From contig NZ_JACORU010000006.1 of NCBI RefSeq assembly GCF_014297445.1, positions 248,001 through 312,000 of the forward strand: DNA of 64,000 nucleotides, read 5' to 3'. Every line of letters begins with the position of its first letter. Position 1 is the first letter of the stretch. The notes under the pieces were generated by a model. That model made no database searches, was not told the origin of the DNA, and saw nothing but the letters and a program-made list of their open reading frames with translations. Origin of the DNA: Ramlibacter albus (GTDB lineage Bacteria > Pseudomonadota > Gammaproteobacteria > Burkholderiales > Burkholderiaceae_C). Of the stretch, positions 1 to 8,177 are shown one piece after another. The translations under genes and the position numbers were made by a program.

Positions 1-657
1 CAGCGCTGGCGCGCGCTGCGCGGCATCTGGGGCGTGGTGCTGCTGGTGCTCATCGTGCTGGGCGGCATCTACGGCGGCTTCTTCACGGCCACCGAAGGTG
101 CAGGCTTCGGCGCCGCGGGTGCCTTCCTGTTCGCGCTGCTGCGCGGGCGGCTCACCTTCCGCAGCACCTTCGAAGTGCTGGTGGAATCGGCGCGCACCAC
201 CGCGATGCTGTTCACGCTGCTGATCGCGGCGAGCCTCTTCGCCAACTTCGTCAACTTCACGACGATGCCGGGCGACCTGAAGGAGTGGATCACGCACCTG
301 GGCCTGTCGCCCACGATGGTGGTCGTTGCCATGATGGGCATCTACGTCGTGCTCGGCACCGTGATGGAGGAGCTGACGATGGTGCTGCTGACCATCCCCC
401 TCTTCTTCCCGATCGTCACCAGCCTCGGGTTCGACCCGGTCTGGTTCGGCGTGCTGATCGTGATGATCGTGCAGATCGGCCTGATCTCGCCGCCGGTCGG
501 CATGAACCTGTTCGTGCTCAACGCGCTCCTGCCGGGCGTGGGGCTGGGCAACATCTTCCGCGGCTGCTGGCCGTTCGTCGCGGTGATGATCGTGGTGCTG
601 GGGCTGCTGATCGCCTTCCCGCAGCTGTCGCTGTGGCTGCCGTCGCTGATGAAGTAG
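1..657 (+). CDS. TRAP transporter large permease (DctM family), C-terminal part
   Basis: The gene is cut at the left edge of the window; the reading frame is open from base 1, so the visible 218 residues are the C-terminal half of a protein that is usually 420-440 residues. It is very hydrophobic, with several membrane helices, and carries the features expected of DctM: GGIYGGFFTATEGAGFGA near the start of the visible part and ISPPVGMNLFVLNAL near the end. DctM subunits form the membrane translocation unit of sodium-driven TRAP transporters, working with a periplasmic DctP and a small DctQ subunit; those partners would lie upstream, outside the window. The substrate cannot be told from this subunit. 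Confidence 0.93.
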   Translation, partial: QRWRALRGIWGVVLLVLIVLGGIYGGFFTATEGAGFGAAGAFLFALLRGRLTFRSTFEVLVESARTTAMLFTLLIAASLFANFVNFTTMPGDLKEWITHLGLSPTMVVVAMMGIYVVLGTVMEELTMVLLTIPLFFPIVTSLGFDPVWFGVLIVMIVQIGLISPPVGMNLFVLNALLPGVGLGNIFRGCWPFVAVMIVVLGLLIAFPQLSLWLPSLMK

Positions 658-663
658 GCGGCT

Positions 664-1116
664 TCAGCGCTGCGCCCGTGGCGTGATACTGCCCCGCTGC
701 TGCTGCTCCATGTCTTCGAGCTCCACTTCGGCCGCGTCGCGGATGGTGCGGAAGATGCCGGCATTCGCGACGCAGCTTCGCTTGAGCAAGCCGTCGGGCG
801 GCAGGCTGCGGTATTCGGTGGCGACCCACTGCACGGCACGCGCCTTCGCGCCGGCGAGGATCGCCGCCTTGCGGCCCTCGGCACGCGCGCGTTCGAGCGG
901 CGACGCCAGCGTCATTGCCCACGAGAACAGCGCCTCGGGGTTCATGGGCTCGGCGCGCGTGTAGTCGCTGCACCAGCCGTCGGCCAGCTCCTGCAGCACG
1001 TAGATGGAGCCGACGAGCTCGCCGAGGCGGTCGATCACCTCGGCGTCCGTGTTCGCATGCGCAACCGGCGCGCCAAGGAGCGCGCTGGCGGCAAGGAAGG
1101 CGGCAAGCCGGCGCAT
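664..1116 (-). CDS. Small exported protein of unknown function
   Basis: A 150-residue protein starting MRRLAAFLAASALLGAPVAHA, a clear Sec signal peptide with an AHA-type cleavage site around residue 21. The mature part is helical and has two cysteines (in DGWCSDY and KRSCVANAG) that could form a disulphide in the periplasm. I do not recognise a named family. The frame stays open far upstream through the MscS gene, but the signal peptide fixes the start at 1116. The gene lies 26 bases downstream of the mechanosensitive channel gene on the same strand, so the two are probably co-transcribed. The 3' end lies 6 bases from the convergent TRAP permease gene. Confidence 0.7.
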   Translation of the reverse strand: MRRLAAFLAASALLGAPVAHANTDAEVIDRLGELVGSIYVLQELADGWCSDYTRAEPMNPEALFSWAMTLASPLERARAEGRKAAILAGAKARAVQWVATEYRSLPPDGLLKRSCVANAGIFRTIRDAAEVELEDMEQQQRGSITPRAQR

Positions 1117-1142
1117 CGCCGCAGGATACGACTGCCGCCGCG

Positions 1143-2378
1143 TCAGGACAAGACGCGCACGACGCGCTGCGGCGTGGGCAGCTCGATGCCCGCCTCGCGC
1201 AGGCCCTTGAGGATGGCGACGTTCACGTCGCTCTTGACGTTGCCCTGGCCGTTCTGCGGGTCCTGGATCCAGAATTGCAGCTGGTATTCCAGCCCGTCGG
1301 TGCCGAAGCGCGCGAGCCGCACCGCCGGCGCCGGGTCCGCGATGACGCGCGGCGTGCTTCGGGCGGCGGCGAGCAGCAGTTGCTCGATCTGCGCATGGTC
1401 GGCGTCGTTGCCGACGGTCAGGTCGGTGGTGACCAGCACGCGCGGGTCGGCCAGCGACAGGTTCTCGATGCGCTCGGTGATCAGCTTCTCGTTCGGCACG
1501 ATCGACTCGCGGCCGGTCAGCGAGCGGATGAGCGTGTAGCGCGTCTTGATGTCCGCAACGACGCCCTCGAAGTTGTCCACGCGCACCGTGTCGCCGATGC
1601 GCACGCTGCGCTCGAACAGGATGACGAAGCCGCTCACGTAATTGGCCGCGAGCTTCTGCAGGCCGAAGCCCAGGCCCACGCCCAGCGCGCCGCCCAGCAC
1701 CGACAGCGCGGTAAGGTCCACGCCAACAGCCGAGAGCGCCAGCAGCACGCCCACCAGCAGCAGGCCCGCGCGGATCGCGCTGGCCACCACCTTGCGAAGC
1801 GACAGGTCGTCGACCGCGTCCTGCAGCACGCGCTTCTCGATCGCCTTGGAGATCCAGAGCGTGAGCACCAGCACGACGCCGCACGAGAGCACGCCCTGCA
1901 CGATGGCCAGCAGGCTCACCTTCGCCTTGCCGAACATGAAGTGGATGTCGTCGAGCTCGTTCGTGACCACGGGCAGCAGGCCCACGATCCAGAGCACGGC
2001 GGCCAGCCACGCCAGCCACGAGAAGAGCCGCTCGACGACGCGCGCCACGCCCGAGTGCGGGAAAGCGACCGTCGATACGCGCGCAAGGAAGCGGATGCCG
2101 GCAAGCGAAACGAGGATGGGCAGCGCGATGCGCAACAGCGCCACGGGCTGCACCGTCTGCATCGCGACCTTCGCCACGTAGACCAGCGCGAGCGCGAGCA
2201 AGGGGAACAGCAGCCCGTCCACGATGCCGCGGCCGAACCACACCGAGTCGTCGCTGCGCTTGCGCCCGAGCAGCCAGGCCGCGCCGAAGGCGATGCCCAG
2301 GCAGGCCAGCAACGCCGCGATCTCCCACGGCATGCCCGGGTGGCCCAGGTCGCGGGCCAGCCTGTCGAGTTCCGTCAT
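1143..2378 (-). CDS. MscS-family mechanosensitive ion channel
   Basis: A 411-residue inner-membrane protein with five or six predicted membrane segments in the first 220 residues. The pore-lining helix and beta domain follow: LSVLGGALGVGLGFGLQKLA (Gly/Ala-rich TM3 of MscS) then SGFVILFERSVRIGDTVRV, VADIKTRYTLIRSLTG and IVPNEKL, all hallmarks of the MscS core. It is longer than E. coli MscS (286 residues), with extra N-terminal helices as in the YbdG/YnaI-type relatives. Such channels release solutes during osmotic downshock. It starts two bases before the downstream enoyl-CoA hydratase stop region, so the hydratase, channel and small exported protein probably form one minus-strand unit. Confidence 0.93.
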   Translation of the reverse strand: MTELDRLARDLGHPGMPWEIAALLACLGIAFGAAWLLGRKRSDDSVWFGRGIVDGLLFPLLALALVYVAKVAMQTVQPVALLRIALPILVSLAGIRFLARVSTVAFPHSGVARVVERLFSWLAWLAAVLWIVGLLPVVTNELDDIHFMFGKAKVSLLAIVQGVLSCGVVLVLTLWISKAIEKRVLQDAVDDLSLRKVVASAIRAGLLLVGVLLALSAVGVDLTALSVLGGALGVGLGFGLQKLAANYVSGFVILFERSVRIGDTVRVDNFEGVVADIKTRYTLIRSLTGRESIVPNEKLITERIENLSLADPRVLVTTDLTVGNDADHAQIEQLLLAAARSTPRVIADPAPAVRLARFGTDGLEYQLQFWIQDPQNGQGNVKSDVNVAILKGLREAGIELPTPQRVVRVLS

Positions 2379-2379
2379 G

Positions 2380-3180
2380 TCACCAGTTCGGCTTGCGCTT
2401 TTCGGTGAAGGCCCGCACGCCTTCCTGCGCGCAGCCGTCCATCATGTTCGCGGCCATCGTCTGCCCGGCCAACTGGTAGGCCGCTTCGATGCCCATCTCG
2501 CGCTGGCGGTAGAACAGCTCCTTGCCGATGGCCAGCGCGGTGCGCGGCTTGGCGAGGATGCTCGTGACGAGCTTCTCGACTTCGTCATCGAGCTGCGCGG
2601 CGGGCACCGCACGGTTCACGAGCCCGCGCGTGACGGCTTGCTGCGCGCTGATGAAGTCACCCGTCACCAGCATCTCCATCGCCTGCTTGGGCGCCACGTT
2701 GCGCAGCAGCGGCACGCTGGGCGTGGAGCAGAACAGGCCGAAGTTGATGCCGCTGACGGCAAAGCTCGATTCCTCCGAAGCCACCGCGAGATCGCACTGC
2801 GCGACCAGCTGGCAGCCCGCCGCCGTCGCCATGCCCTGCACGCGCGCGATCACCGGCACCGGCAGTTTCTGGATCGCCATCATCACGCGGCTGCAGCGCG
2901 CGAACAGGTCCTGGTAGTAGGCCAGGTCGGGCTGGGCGATCATTTCCTTGAGGTTGTGGCCCGCGCTGAAGGCCTTGCCTTCGGCGCGCAGCACCACCAC
3001 GCGCACGCTCTCGTCGGCCTTGAGGCGGTCGAACGCGCCTTGCAGCGCACCCAGCATCTCCTCGCCCAGCGCGTTGAAACTGCGCGGGGTGTTGAGCGTG
3101 AGGGTGACGACGCCGCGGGCGTCTTTGCTTTCGACGAGGACGGGTTCGTTGTTCATGGCTGCATTCATCGCTGCATTCAT
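2380..3180 (-). CDS. Enoyl-CoA hydratase/isomerase family protein
   Basis: A crotonase-fold protein of 266 residues. FSAGHNLKEM (oxyanion-hole segment), the CQLVAQCDLAVASEESSF stretch and a C-terminal FTEKRKPNW ending are typical of enoyl-CoA hydratases of the ECHDC3-like group. The expected reaction is hydration or isomerisation of an acyl-CoA in fatty- or organic-acid catabolism, but the substrate is unknown. The start is ambiguous: a 12-base unit carrying ATG is repeated so that in-frame ATGs lie at 3180, 3168 and 3156, giving an MNAAMNAAMNNEP N-terminus. No good ribosome binding site distinguishes them. It follows the deacetylase-like gene by 10 bases. Confidence 0.9.
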   Translation of the reverse strand: MNAAMNAAMNNEPVLVESKDARGVVTLTLNTPRSFNALGEEMLGALQGAFDRLKADESVRVVVLRAEGKAFSAGHNLKEMIAQPDLAYYQDLFARCSRVMMAIQKLPVPVIARVQGMATAAGCQLVAQCDLAVASEESSFAVSGINFGLFCSTPSVPLLRNVAPKQAMEMLVTGDFISAQQAVTRGLVNRAVPAAQLDDEVEKLVTSILAKPRTALAIGKELFYRQREMGIEAAYQLAGQTMAANMMDGCAQEGVRAFTEKRKPNW

Positions 3181-3186
3181 TGCTGC
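3154..3186 (-). repeat. Three-unit 12-base tandem repeat carrying the start codon
   Basis: On the minus strand the unit GCAGCNATGAAN occurs three times in a row, so the start codon of the enoyl-CoA hydratase gene is triplicated in frame (starts at 3180, 3168 and 3156). The repeat encodes AAMN units. Replication slippage here would change the number of available start codons without a frameshift. Confidence 0.75.
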
Positions 3187-3190
3187 ACGT

Positions 3191-4141
3191 TCACAAGTCT
3201 GCCAGCACGCGCAGGTGCGCTTCGACGCTGCGGGCCAATGCCCCCAGGTTGTAGCCGCCTTCCAGGCAGGAGACGATGCGGCCCTGCGAATAGCGCGCGG
3301 CGATGTCCTTGAGCTGCTGCGTGATCCACTTGTAGTCGTCTTCCACCAGCCCGAGCTGGCCGAGGTCATCCTCGCGGTGGGCGTCGAAGCCCGCACTGAT
3401 GAAGATCATTTCCGGCTGGAATTCGTGCAGGCGCGGCAGCCACTTGTCCTCCACCAGCGCGCGGATCGTGTCGCCCTTGGTGTACGCCGGCACCGGCACG
3501 TTGACCATGTTGGGCGCCGGGTTCATGCCGCTGTACGGGTAGAAGGGGTGCTGGAAGATGCCCACCATGAGCACCCGCTCGTCGCCCGCGAGGATGTCCT
3601 CGGTGCCGTTGCCGTGGTGCACGTCGAAGTCCACAACGGCCACGCGCTTCAGGCCCTTGCGCTCCAGCGCATACCGCGCCGCGATTGCCACGTTGTTGAA
3701 GATGCAGAAACCCATGGCGCGCGCGCGGGTGGCGTGGTGCCCGGGCGGGCGGACGGCGCAGAAGGCGTTCTCCAGCTCGCCGTCGATCACCGCGTCGGTC
3801 GCCGCCAGTGCCGCGCCGGCGCCGCGCAGGGCGGCGTTCCAGCTGTACGGGTTCATGGCCGTGTCGGGGTCGATGTAGAGGTAGTCGCCGCCGCCGGCCT
3901 GCTGCTGGTCGCCCAGTTCGTCGGCCAGGCCGCGGATGGAAGCCACGTGGCTGCGTTCGTGGGCGAGGACCAGTTCGCTCGCGGGGGCCAGGGGCGCTTC
4001 GCGGCGGTCGAGGGCGTCGCCGACGCCGGAGGCCAGCAGCCGGTCTTCGATGGCGTCGAGGCGCTCGGGGCACTCGGGGTGGCCGCGGCCCATTTCATGG
4101 CGACGGCAATCGGGATGGGTGAAAAAGCCGGTCTTGCCCAC
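3191..4141 (-). CDS. Histone deacetylase-like amidohydrolase (acetoin utilisation/acetylpolyamine amidohydrolase family)
   Basis: A 316-residue zinc hydrolase of the arginase/deacetylase fold. The catalytic motifs are all present: RPPGHHAT (tandem catalytic histidines), DFDVHHGNGTED (zinc ligands Asp and His), SAGFDAHREDDLG (zinc ligand Asp) and EGGYN. The start is a GTG at 4141, chosen because GGAG lies seven bases upstream and because the following MGKTGFFTHPDC matches the usual family N-terminus. The frame is open further upstream but that part runs antisense through moxR. Members deacetylate acetylated lysine-like or polyamine substrates; the real substrate is unknown. It is divergent from moxR with only 24 bases between the starts, so the promoters must overlap the opposing genes. 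Confidence 0.9.
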   Translation of the reverse strand: MGKTGFFTHPDCRRHEMGRGHPECPERLDAIEDRLLASGVGDALDRREAPLAPASELVLAHERSHVASIRGLADELGDQQQAGGGDYLYIDPDTAMNPYSWNAALRGAGAALAATDAVIDGELENAFCAVRPPGHHATRARAMGFCIFNNVAIAARYALERKGLKRVAVVDFDVHHGNGTEDILAGDERVLMVGIFQHPFYPYSGMNPAPNMVNVPVPAYTKGDTIRALVEDKWLPRLHEFQPEMIFISAGFDAHREDDLGQLGLVEDDYKWITQQLKDIAARYSQGRIVSCLEGGYNLGALARSVEAHLRVLADL

Positions 4142-4165
4142 CGTTGTCTCCGTTAATCTACCCGC

Positions 4166-5086
4166 ATGGAAGCACAACAAAAACTGAAAGCGCTCCTCGG
4201 CCAGCTTAACACGGTGATCGTCGGCAAGCCGGCCCAGGTGCGGGACTGCGTGGCCTGCCTGCTGGCCGGCGGGCACCTGCTGATCGAGGACGTGCCGGGC
4301 GTCGGCAAGACCACCCTTGCCCATGCGCTGGCGCGCGCTTTCGGGCTGCAGTTCTCGCGTGTGCAGTTCACGGCGGACCTGATGCCCAGCGACCTTTCCG
4401 GCGTGTCCATTTACGACCGCGGCAAGGAGGGGTTCATCTTCCACCCGGGCCCCATCTTCGCGCAGGTGCTGCTGGCCGACGAGATCAACCGGGCGAGCCC
4501 CAAGACGCAGAGTGCGCTGCTCGAAGCCATGGAGGAAAAGCAGGTCACCGTTGAGGGCGAGACGCGTGCGCTGCCCTCGCCTTTCTTCGTGATCGCGACG
4601 CAGAACCCGCACGACCAGCTGGGCACTTTCGCGTTGCCGGAGTCGCAGCTGGATCGGTTCCTGATGCGGATCTCGCTGGGTTACCCGGACCGTGCTGCCG
4701 AACGCGAGTTGTTCAACGGTGTGGACCGGCGGGACATGATCGAGCACCTTGGCAATTCGCTGTCTTCGATCGAGCTCGTTGCTTTGCAGCAGCAAGTTCT
4801 GGCCGTGCATGCAGCTGACCCACTACTCGATTACGTTCAAGACCTGGTTGCTGCCACTCGCACGGGGCGGTGGTTCCTGCAAGGCCTTTCTCCTCGCGCG
4901 GGGATTGCGGTGATTCGTGCTGCGAAGGCGCAGGCTTTGCTGTCGGGTCGTGACTACGTTGCGCCTGATGATGTCCAGGCGATTTTTCCCCAGACTGTGG
5001 CGCATCGGTTGATCCCTGTTGGGGATGCGGGGCGCGGTCCTATCGAGCAGGTGCGTGCGATGTTGGAGTCGGTGGCTTTGCCGTGA
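4166..5086 (+). CDS. MoxR-family AAA+ ATPase
   Basis: A 306-residue AAA+ protein with Walker A in DVPGVGKTTLAHA, Walker B in VLLADEINRASPKTQSALLEAMEE, sensor 1 in FFVIATQNPHDQLGTFALPE and the arginine-finger segment QLDRFLMRI. MoxR proteins act as chaperone-like ATPases that assemble or activate partner proteins, nearly always encoded with DUF58 and transglutaminase or VWA genes as here. The last 400 bases use many T-ending codons (GTT, GCT, CGT, CCT), unlike the rest of the gene and its neighbours. The gene is followed by an inverted-repeat element rather than by the direct overlap seen between the following genes. Confidence 0.94.
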   Translation: MEAQQKLKALLGQLNTVIVGKPAQVRDCVACLLAGGHLLIEDVPGVGKTTLAHALARAFGLQFSRVQFTADLMPSDLSGVSIYDRGKEGFIFHPGPIFAQVLLADEINRASPKTQSALLEAMEEKQVTVEGETRALPSPFFVIATQNPHDQLGTFALPESQLDRFLMRISLGYPDRAAERELFNGVDRRDMIEHLGNSLSSIELVALQQQVLAVHAADPLLDYVQDLVAATRTGRWFLQGLSPRAGIAVIRAAKAQALLSGRDYVAPDDVQAIFPQTVAHRLIPVGDAGRGPIEQVRAMLESVALP

Positions 5087-5090
5087 ATCC

Positions 5091-5193
5091 AAATTGGGGT
5101 CAGATTCCAATTTCCCGGTTCGTTGAGAGCTGCGCTCTTCGACCTCGGCCGGCAAATCCGCGCGTGGGCAGGCTGGGAATCTGACCCCAATTT
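5091..5193 (+). repeat. REPIN-like inverted repeat between moxR and the DUF58 gene
   Basis: The 18-base sequence AAATTGGGGTCAGATTCC at 5091-5108 is repeated as a perfect reverse complement at 5176-5193, with 67 bases between the arms. A small hairpin (AGAGC/GCTCT, 5126-5138) lies inside. Two inverted copies of a short palindromic unit about 100 bases apart is the arrangement called REPIN, mobilised in trans by RAYT-type (Y1/TnpA-REP) transposases; GGGGTCAGA-type units are known from such elements. No RAYT gene is in the window. The right arm ends 3 bases before the ATG of the DUF58 gene, so it occupies the place of its ribosome binding site. Confidence 0.75.
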
Positions 5194-5196
5194 CAA

Positions 5197-6174
5197 ATGA
5201 TCACCGCAGCCCTTCACCCCTTCGGCTACGTCAGGAAACGCTTCCGCCAGTGGTGGCAAGGTAGGCTGCCATTCACCGACACGATGACGCTCACCCAGCG
5301 CAACGTGTACATCCTCCCCACCCGCCCCGGCTTCATGCTCGGCGCGACGCTCCTCATCCTGCTGGTCTCCTCGATCAACTACCAGTTGAACCTCGGCTAC
5401 CTGCTCACGTTCCTGCTCGCAGGCAGCGCTGTCGTCGGCATGCACGTGTGCCACGCCACGTTGCGCGGCCTGACGCTGAACCTCATGCCCCCCGACGCCC
5501 AGTTCGCGGGTTCGAGCGCGATGCTCTCCGTGGTGCTCACCAACCTGAGGCGCAGCACACGCCACGGCATAGGACTCGCGGTACTCGACGAAACACACGA
5601 CGACCGATGGACCTGGACCGACGTCCCCGCGCAAGGCGCAGCCACCGTGCACGTCGCATTCAAGCCCGAAAGGCGTGGCCTGCATCGCGTGCCACCGCTC
5701 ACCGCCGAGACGCGCTTCCCCTTGGGCACCTTCCGCGTGTGGACTGTCTGGCGCCCCGCGGCCGAAGTCCTCGTCTACCCTGCCCCCGAACTCTTTCCCC
5801 CGCCCCTACCCCCAGGCGAGCCACGCTCCGGCGGCCTTTCAGTTGCACGCGTGCAAACCACAGGCGAATTCGAAGGCGTGCGCGCCTACCGCCGCGGCGA
5901 CCCGATGAAGATGATCGTCTGGAAGAAAGCCGCCAAATCGCCGGAGCTCGTGAGCCGCGACACCATGTCCGCGCAGCGGTACGAACTCTGGCTGGACTAC
6001 GCGCAGGCCGGTGCCCCGGAGAAGGAGCACCGCCTCTCGCGCCTGGCCGCGTGGGTGCTGCAGGCCGACAAGCTGGGCCAGGACTACGGCCTGCGCCTGC
6101 CCGGCCAGCAGGTGGAGCCCGCGACCGGCGAAGCGCACAAGCGCCGCTGCCTGGAGGCCCTGGCCCTATGCTGA
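5197..6174 (+). CDS. DUF58 domain-containing protein
   Basis: A 325-residue protein with two membrane helices near the N-terminus (PGFMLGATLLILLVSSINYQ and a second around residues 65-85), then the soluble DUF58 region with the signature GEFEGVRAYRRGDPMKMIVWKKAAKS. DUF58 proteins are von Willebrand A-like partners of MoxR ATPases. The start at 5197 gives the usual N-terminal arginine-rich region followed by TLTQRNVYILPTRPGF. There is no Shine-Dalgarno sequence because the REPIN arm abuts the start codon, so translation may depend on coupling or be weak. It overlaps the next gene by 7 bases. Confidence 0.92.
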   Translation: MITAALHPFGYVRKRFRQWWQGRLPFTDTMTLTQRNVYILPTRPGFMLGATLLILLVSSINYQLNLGYLLTFLLAGSAVVGMHVCHATLRGLTLNLMPPDAQFAGSSAMLSVVLTNLRRSTRHGIGLAVLDETHDDRWTWTDVPAQGAATVHVAFKPERRGLHRVPPLTAETRFPLGTFRVWTVWRPAAEVLVYPAPELFPPPLPPGEPRSGGLSVARVQTTGEFEGVRAYRRGDPMKMIVWKKAAKSPELVSRDTMSAQRYELWLDYAQAGAPEKEHRLSRLAAWVLQADKLGQDYGLRLPGQQVEPATGEAHKRRCLEALALC

Positions 6175-8177
6175 GCACAGCCCGCTCCCGCATCGCCGCC
6201 TTGCCGCGCGACACGCGCGACACGCTGTTCCTGCTCGCCGTCATCGGCTGGGTGATGGTGCCGCACATCGGCAACCTGCCGTGGTGGTGCAGCGCGCTCG
6301 CGGCCGGCGTGCTGCTGTGGCGCGGCGTGCTCGCGGTGCGCAACCGCCCGCTGCCCGGCAAGGCATGGCTCGTGGGCCTGTTGATCGTGACGGCTGCGGC
6401 CACCTTCCTCACCCACCGCACGCTCTTCGGCCGCGACGCGGGCGTCACGCTCATCGTCGTGCTGCTGGCCCTGAAGACCCTGGAGCTGCGCGCGCGACGC
6501 GACGCCTTCGTGGTGTTCTTCCTGGGCTTCTTCACGATGCTCACCAACTTCTTCTTCTCTCAGTCGCTGCCGGTGGCCGCCGCGATGATGCTGGGGCTGC
6601 TGGGCCTGCTCACCGCGCTGGTCAACGCGCACCTGCCCGTGGGCAAACCCCCGCTCGCCGAAGCCGCGAAGACCGCCGGCTGGATGGCGCTGCTCGGCGC
6701 GCCGATCATGGCGGTGCTCTTCGTGCTGTTCCCGCGCTTCGCGCCGCTGTGGGGCATCCCCGGCGACGCGATGACGGGCCGCAGCGGCCTGTCATCGACG
6801 ATGCAGGTCGGCAGCGTCGCCAAACTCGCGCTCGACGAGACCATCGCTTTCCGCGTGCGCTTCGAAGGCCAGCCCCCCGCTCCCGCCACGCTGTACTTCC
6901 GCGGCCCGGTGCTCTCCGCCTTCGACGGGCGCGAGTGGCGCGAGATGGTCCCGCGCCTCGGCCAGCGCTACCCGATGTCGTACTACACGGCCCCGCAACT
7001 GGTGGTGTCCGGCGAGCCGGTGCGATACGAGGTGACGCTGGAGCCGCACAACCGCAACTGGCTGATGACGCTGGACGTGCCGCAGCGCCCGCCCGAGGTC
7101 CCCGGCTACGAGACGCTGATGACGAGCGAGCTGCAATGGCTCACCAGCCGCCCGGTGACCGACCTGCTGCGCTACCGCGCCGAAAGCTACACCGAATTCC
7201 GCAGCGGCCCTGCGCAACTGACCACGGTGCTGCCGGAATACCTCGAGCTGCCGCCCGGCTTCAACCCGCGCACGCGCCAGCTCGCCGGGCAGATGCGCGC
7301 GGCGGCGGGCGGCGACCCCACCGGCTTCATCGACGCCGCCCTGCAGCGCCTGACGTCCGGCGGCTACGAGTACACGCTGGAGCCCGGCGTGTACGGGCTG
7401 CATTCGGCCGACGAGTTCTGGTTCGACCGCAAGCAGGGTTTCTGCGAGCACATCGCCTCGGCGTTCGTCATCCTCATGCGCGCGGGCAACGTCCCGGCGC
7501 GCATCGTCACCGGCTACCAGGGCGGCGAGCTGAACAACGTGGACCGCTTCTGGACCGTGCGGCAAAGCGATGCGCATGCGTGGACCGAGGTGTGGCTGGC
7601 CGGCCGCGGCTGGGTGCGCATCGATCCCACGGGGGCCGTCTCGCCGGGCCGCACGGGCTCGTTCCAGCGGCTGATCCCACCGCAGGGCGTGCTGGGCGCC
7701 GCCGTTGCCACGATCAACCCGACGCTCGCCGCCAACCTGCGCGCCGCGTGGGAAGCGCTCAACAACAGCTGGAACCAGTGGGTGCTGAACTACACGCAGA
7801 GCAAGCAGCTGGACCTGCTCAAGGACATCGGCTTCACCTCGCCCACGTGGGAAGACCTCGCCTATGTGCTGCTCGGCGTGGTCATCGTGGTGGCGCTGCT
7901 CGGCGCGGCGTGGAGCTACTGGGAACGCATCCAGCATGACCCGTGGCTGAGGCTGCTCTCGCGCGCCCGCCGGCGGCTGCGCAAGGCCGGGCTCGATGTG
8001 CCGGAAAGCGCCCCGCCCCGGAAAGTTGCGAATCTTGTCACAGCAAGGTTCGGCCCGGATGCGCGACGATTGAGCGACTGGCTGCTGGAGCTGGAAGCGC
8101 TGCGGTATTCGCGCGCGCGCCCCGGCAGCCTCGCCGCCCTGCGGCAGCAATTCCGGCAGTTGCCATGGCCTACCTGA
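6168..8177 (+). CDS. tgpA: Transglutaminase-like membrane protein, DUF3488/TgpA type
   Basis: A 669-residue protein with about six membrane helices in the first 190 residues (DUF3488), a periplasmic transglutaminase-like domain around residues 400-510, and one more membrane helix near residue 575 followed by a cytoplasmic DUF4129-like tail. The catalytic triad is visible: Cys in KQGFCEHIASAF, His in SDAHAWTEVW and Asp in VRIDPTGAV. In Pseudomonas aeruginosa the homologue TgpA is essential and sits beside MoxR and DUF58 genes exactly as here. The ATG at 6168 overlaps the DUF58 stop, and the 3' end overlaps mltB by 13 bases, indicating one translationally coupled operon. Confidence 0.92.
   Translation: MLSTARSRIAALPRDTRDTLFLLAVIGWVMVPHIGNLPWWCSALAAGVLLWRGVLAVRNRPLPGKAWLVGLLIVTAAATFLTHRTLFGRDAGVTLIVVLLALKTLELRARRDAFVVFFLGFFTMLTNFFFSQSLPVAAAMMLGLLGLLTALVNAHLPVGKPPLAEAAKTAGWMALLGAPIMAVLFVLFPRFAPLWGIPGDAMTGRSGLSSTMQVGSVAKLALDETIAFRVRFEGQPPAPATLYFRGPVLSAFDGREWREMVPRLGQRYPMSYYTAPQLVVSGEPVRYEVTLEPHNRNWLMTLDVPQRPPEVPGYETLMTSELQWLTSRPVTDLLRYRAESYTEFRSGPAQLTTVLPEYLELPPGFNPRTRQLAGQMRAAAGGDPTGFIDAALQRLTSGGYEYTLEPGVYGLHSADEFWFDRKQGFCEHIASAFVILMRAGNVPARIVTGYQGGELNNVDRFWTVRQSDAHAWTEVWLAGRGWVRIDPTGAVSPGRTGSFQRLIPPQGVLGAAVATINPTLAANLRAAWEALNNSWNQWVLNYTQSKQLDLLKDIGFTSPTWEDLAYVLLGVVIVVALLGAAWSYWERIQHDPWLRLLSRARRRLRKAGLDVPESAPPRKVANLVTARFGPDARRLSDWLLELEALRYSRARPGSLAALRQQFRQLPWPT

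Noticed and set aside
1117..2328. Long extension of the small exported protein frame into the MscS gene
   Set aside because: A signal peptide marks the true start at 1116; the extension is a low-complexity shadow.
4142..4810. Upstream extension of the deacetylase-like frame across moxR
   Set aside because: The family N-terminus begins at GTG 4141 with a good ribosome binding site; the extension is antisense to the well-supported MoxR protein.
5448..6167. Extension of the TgpA frame into the DUF58 gene
   Set aside because: Arg/His-rich shadow translation; the ATG at 6168 gives the expected membrane-protein start.
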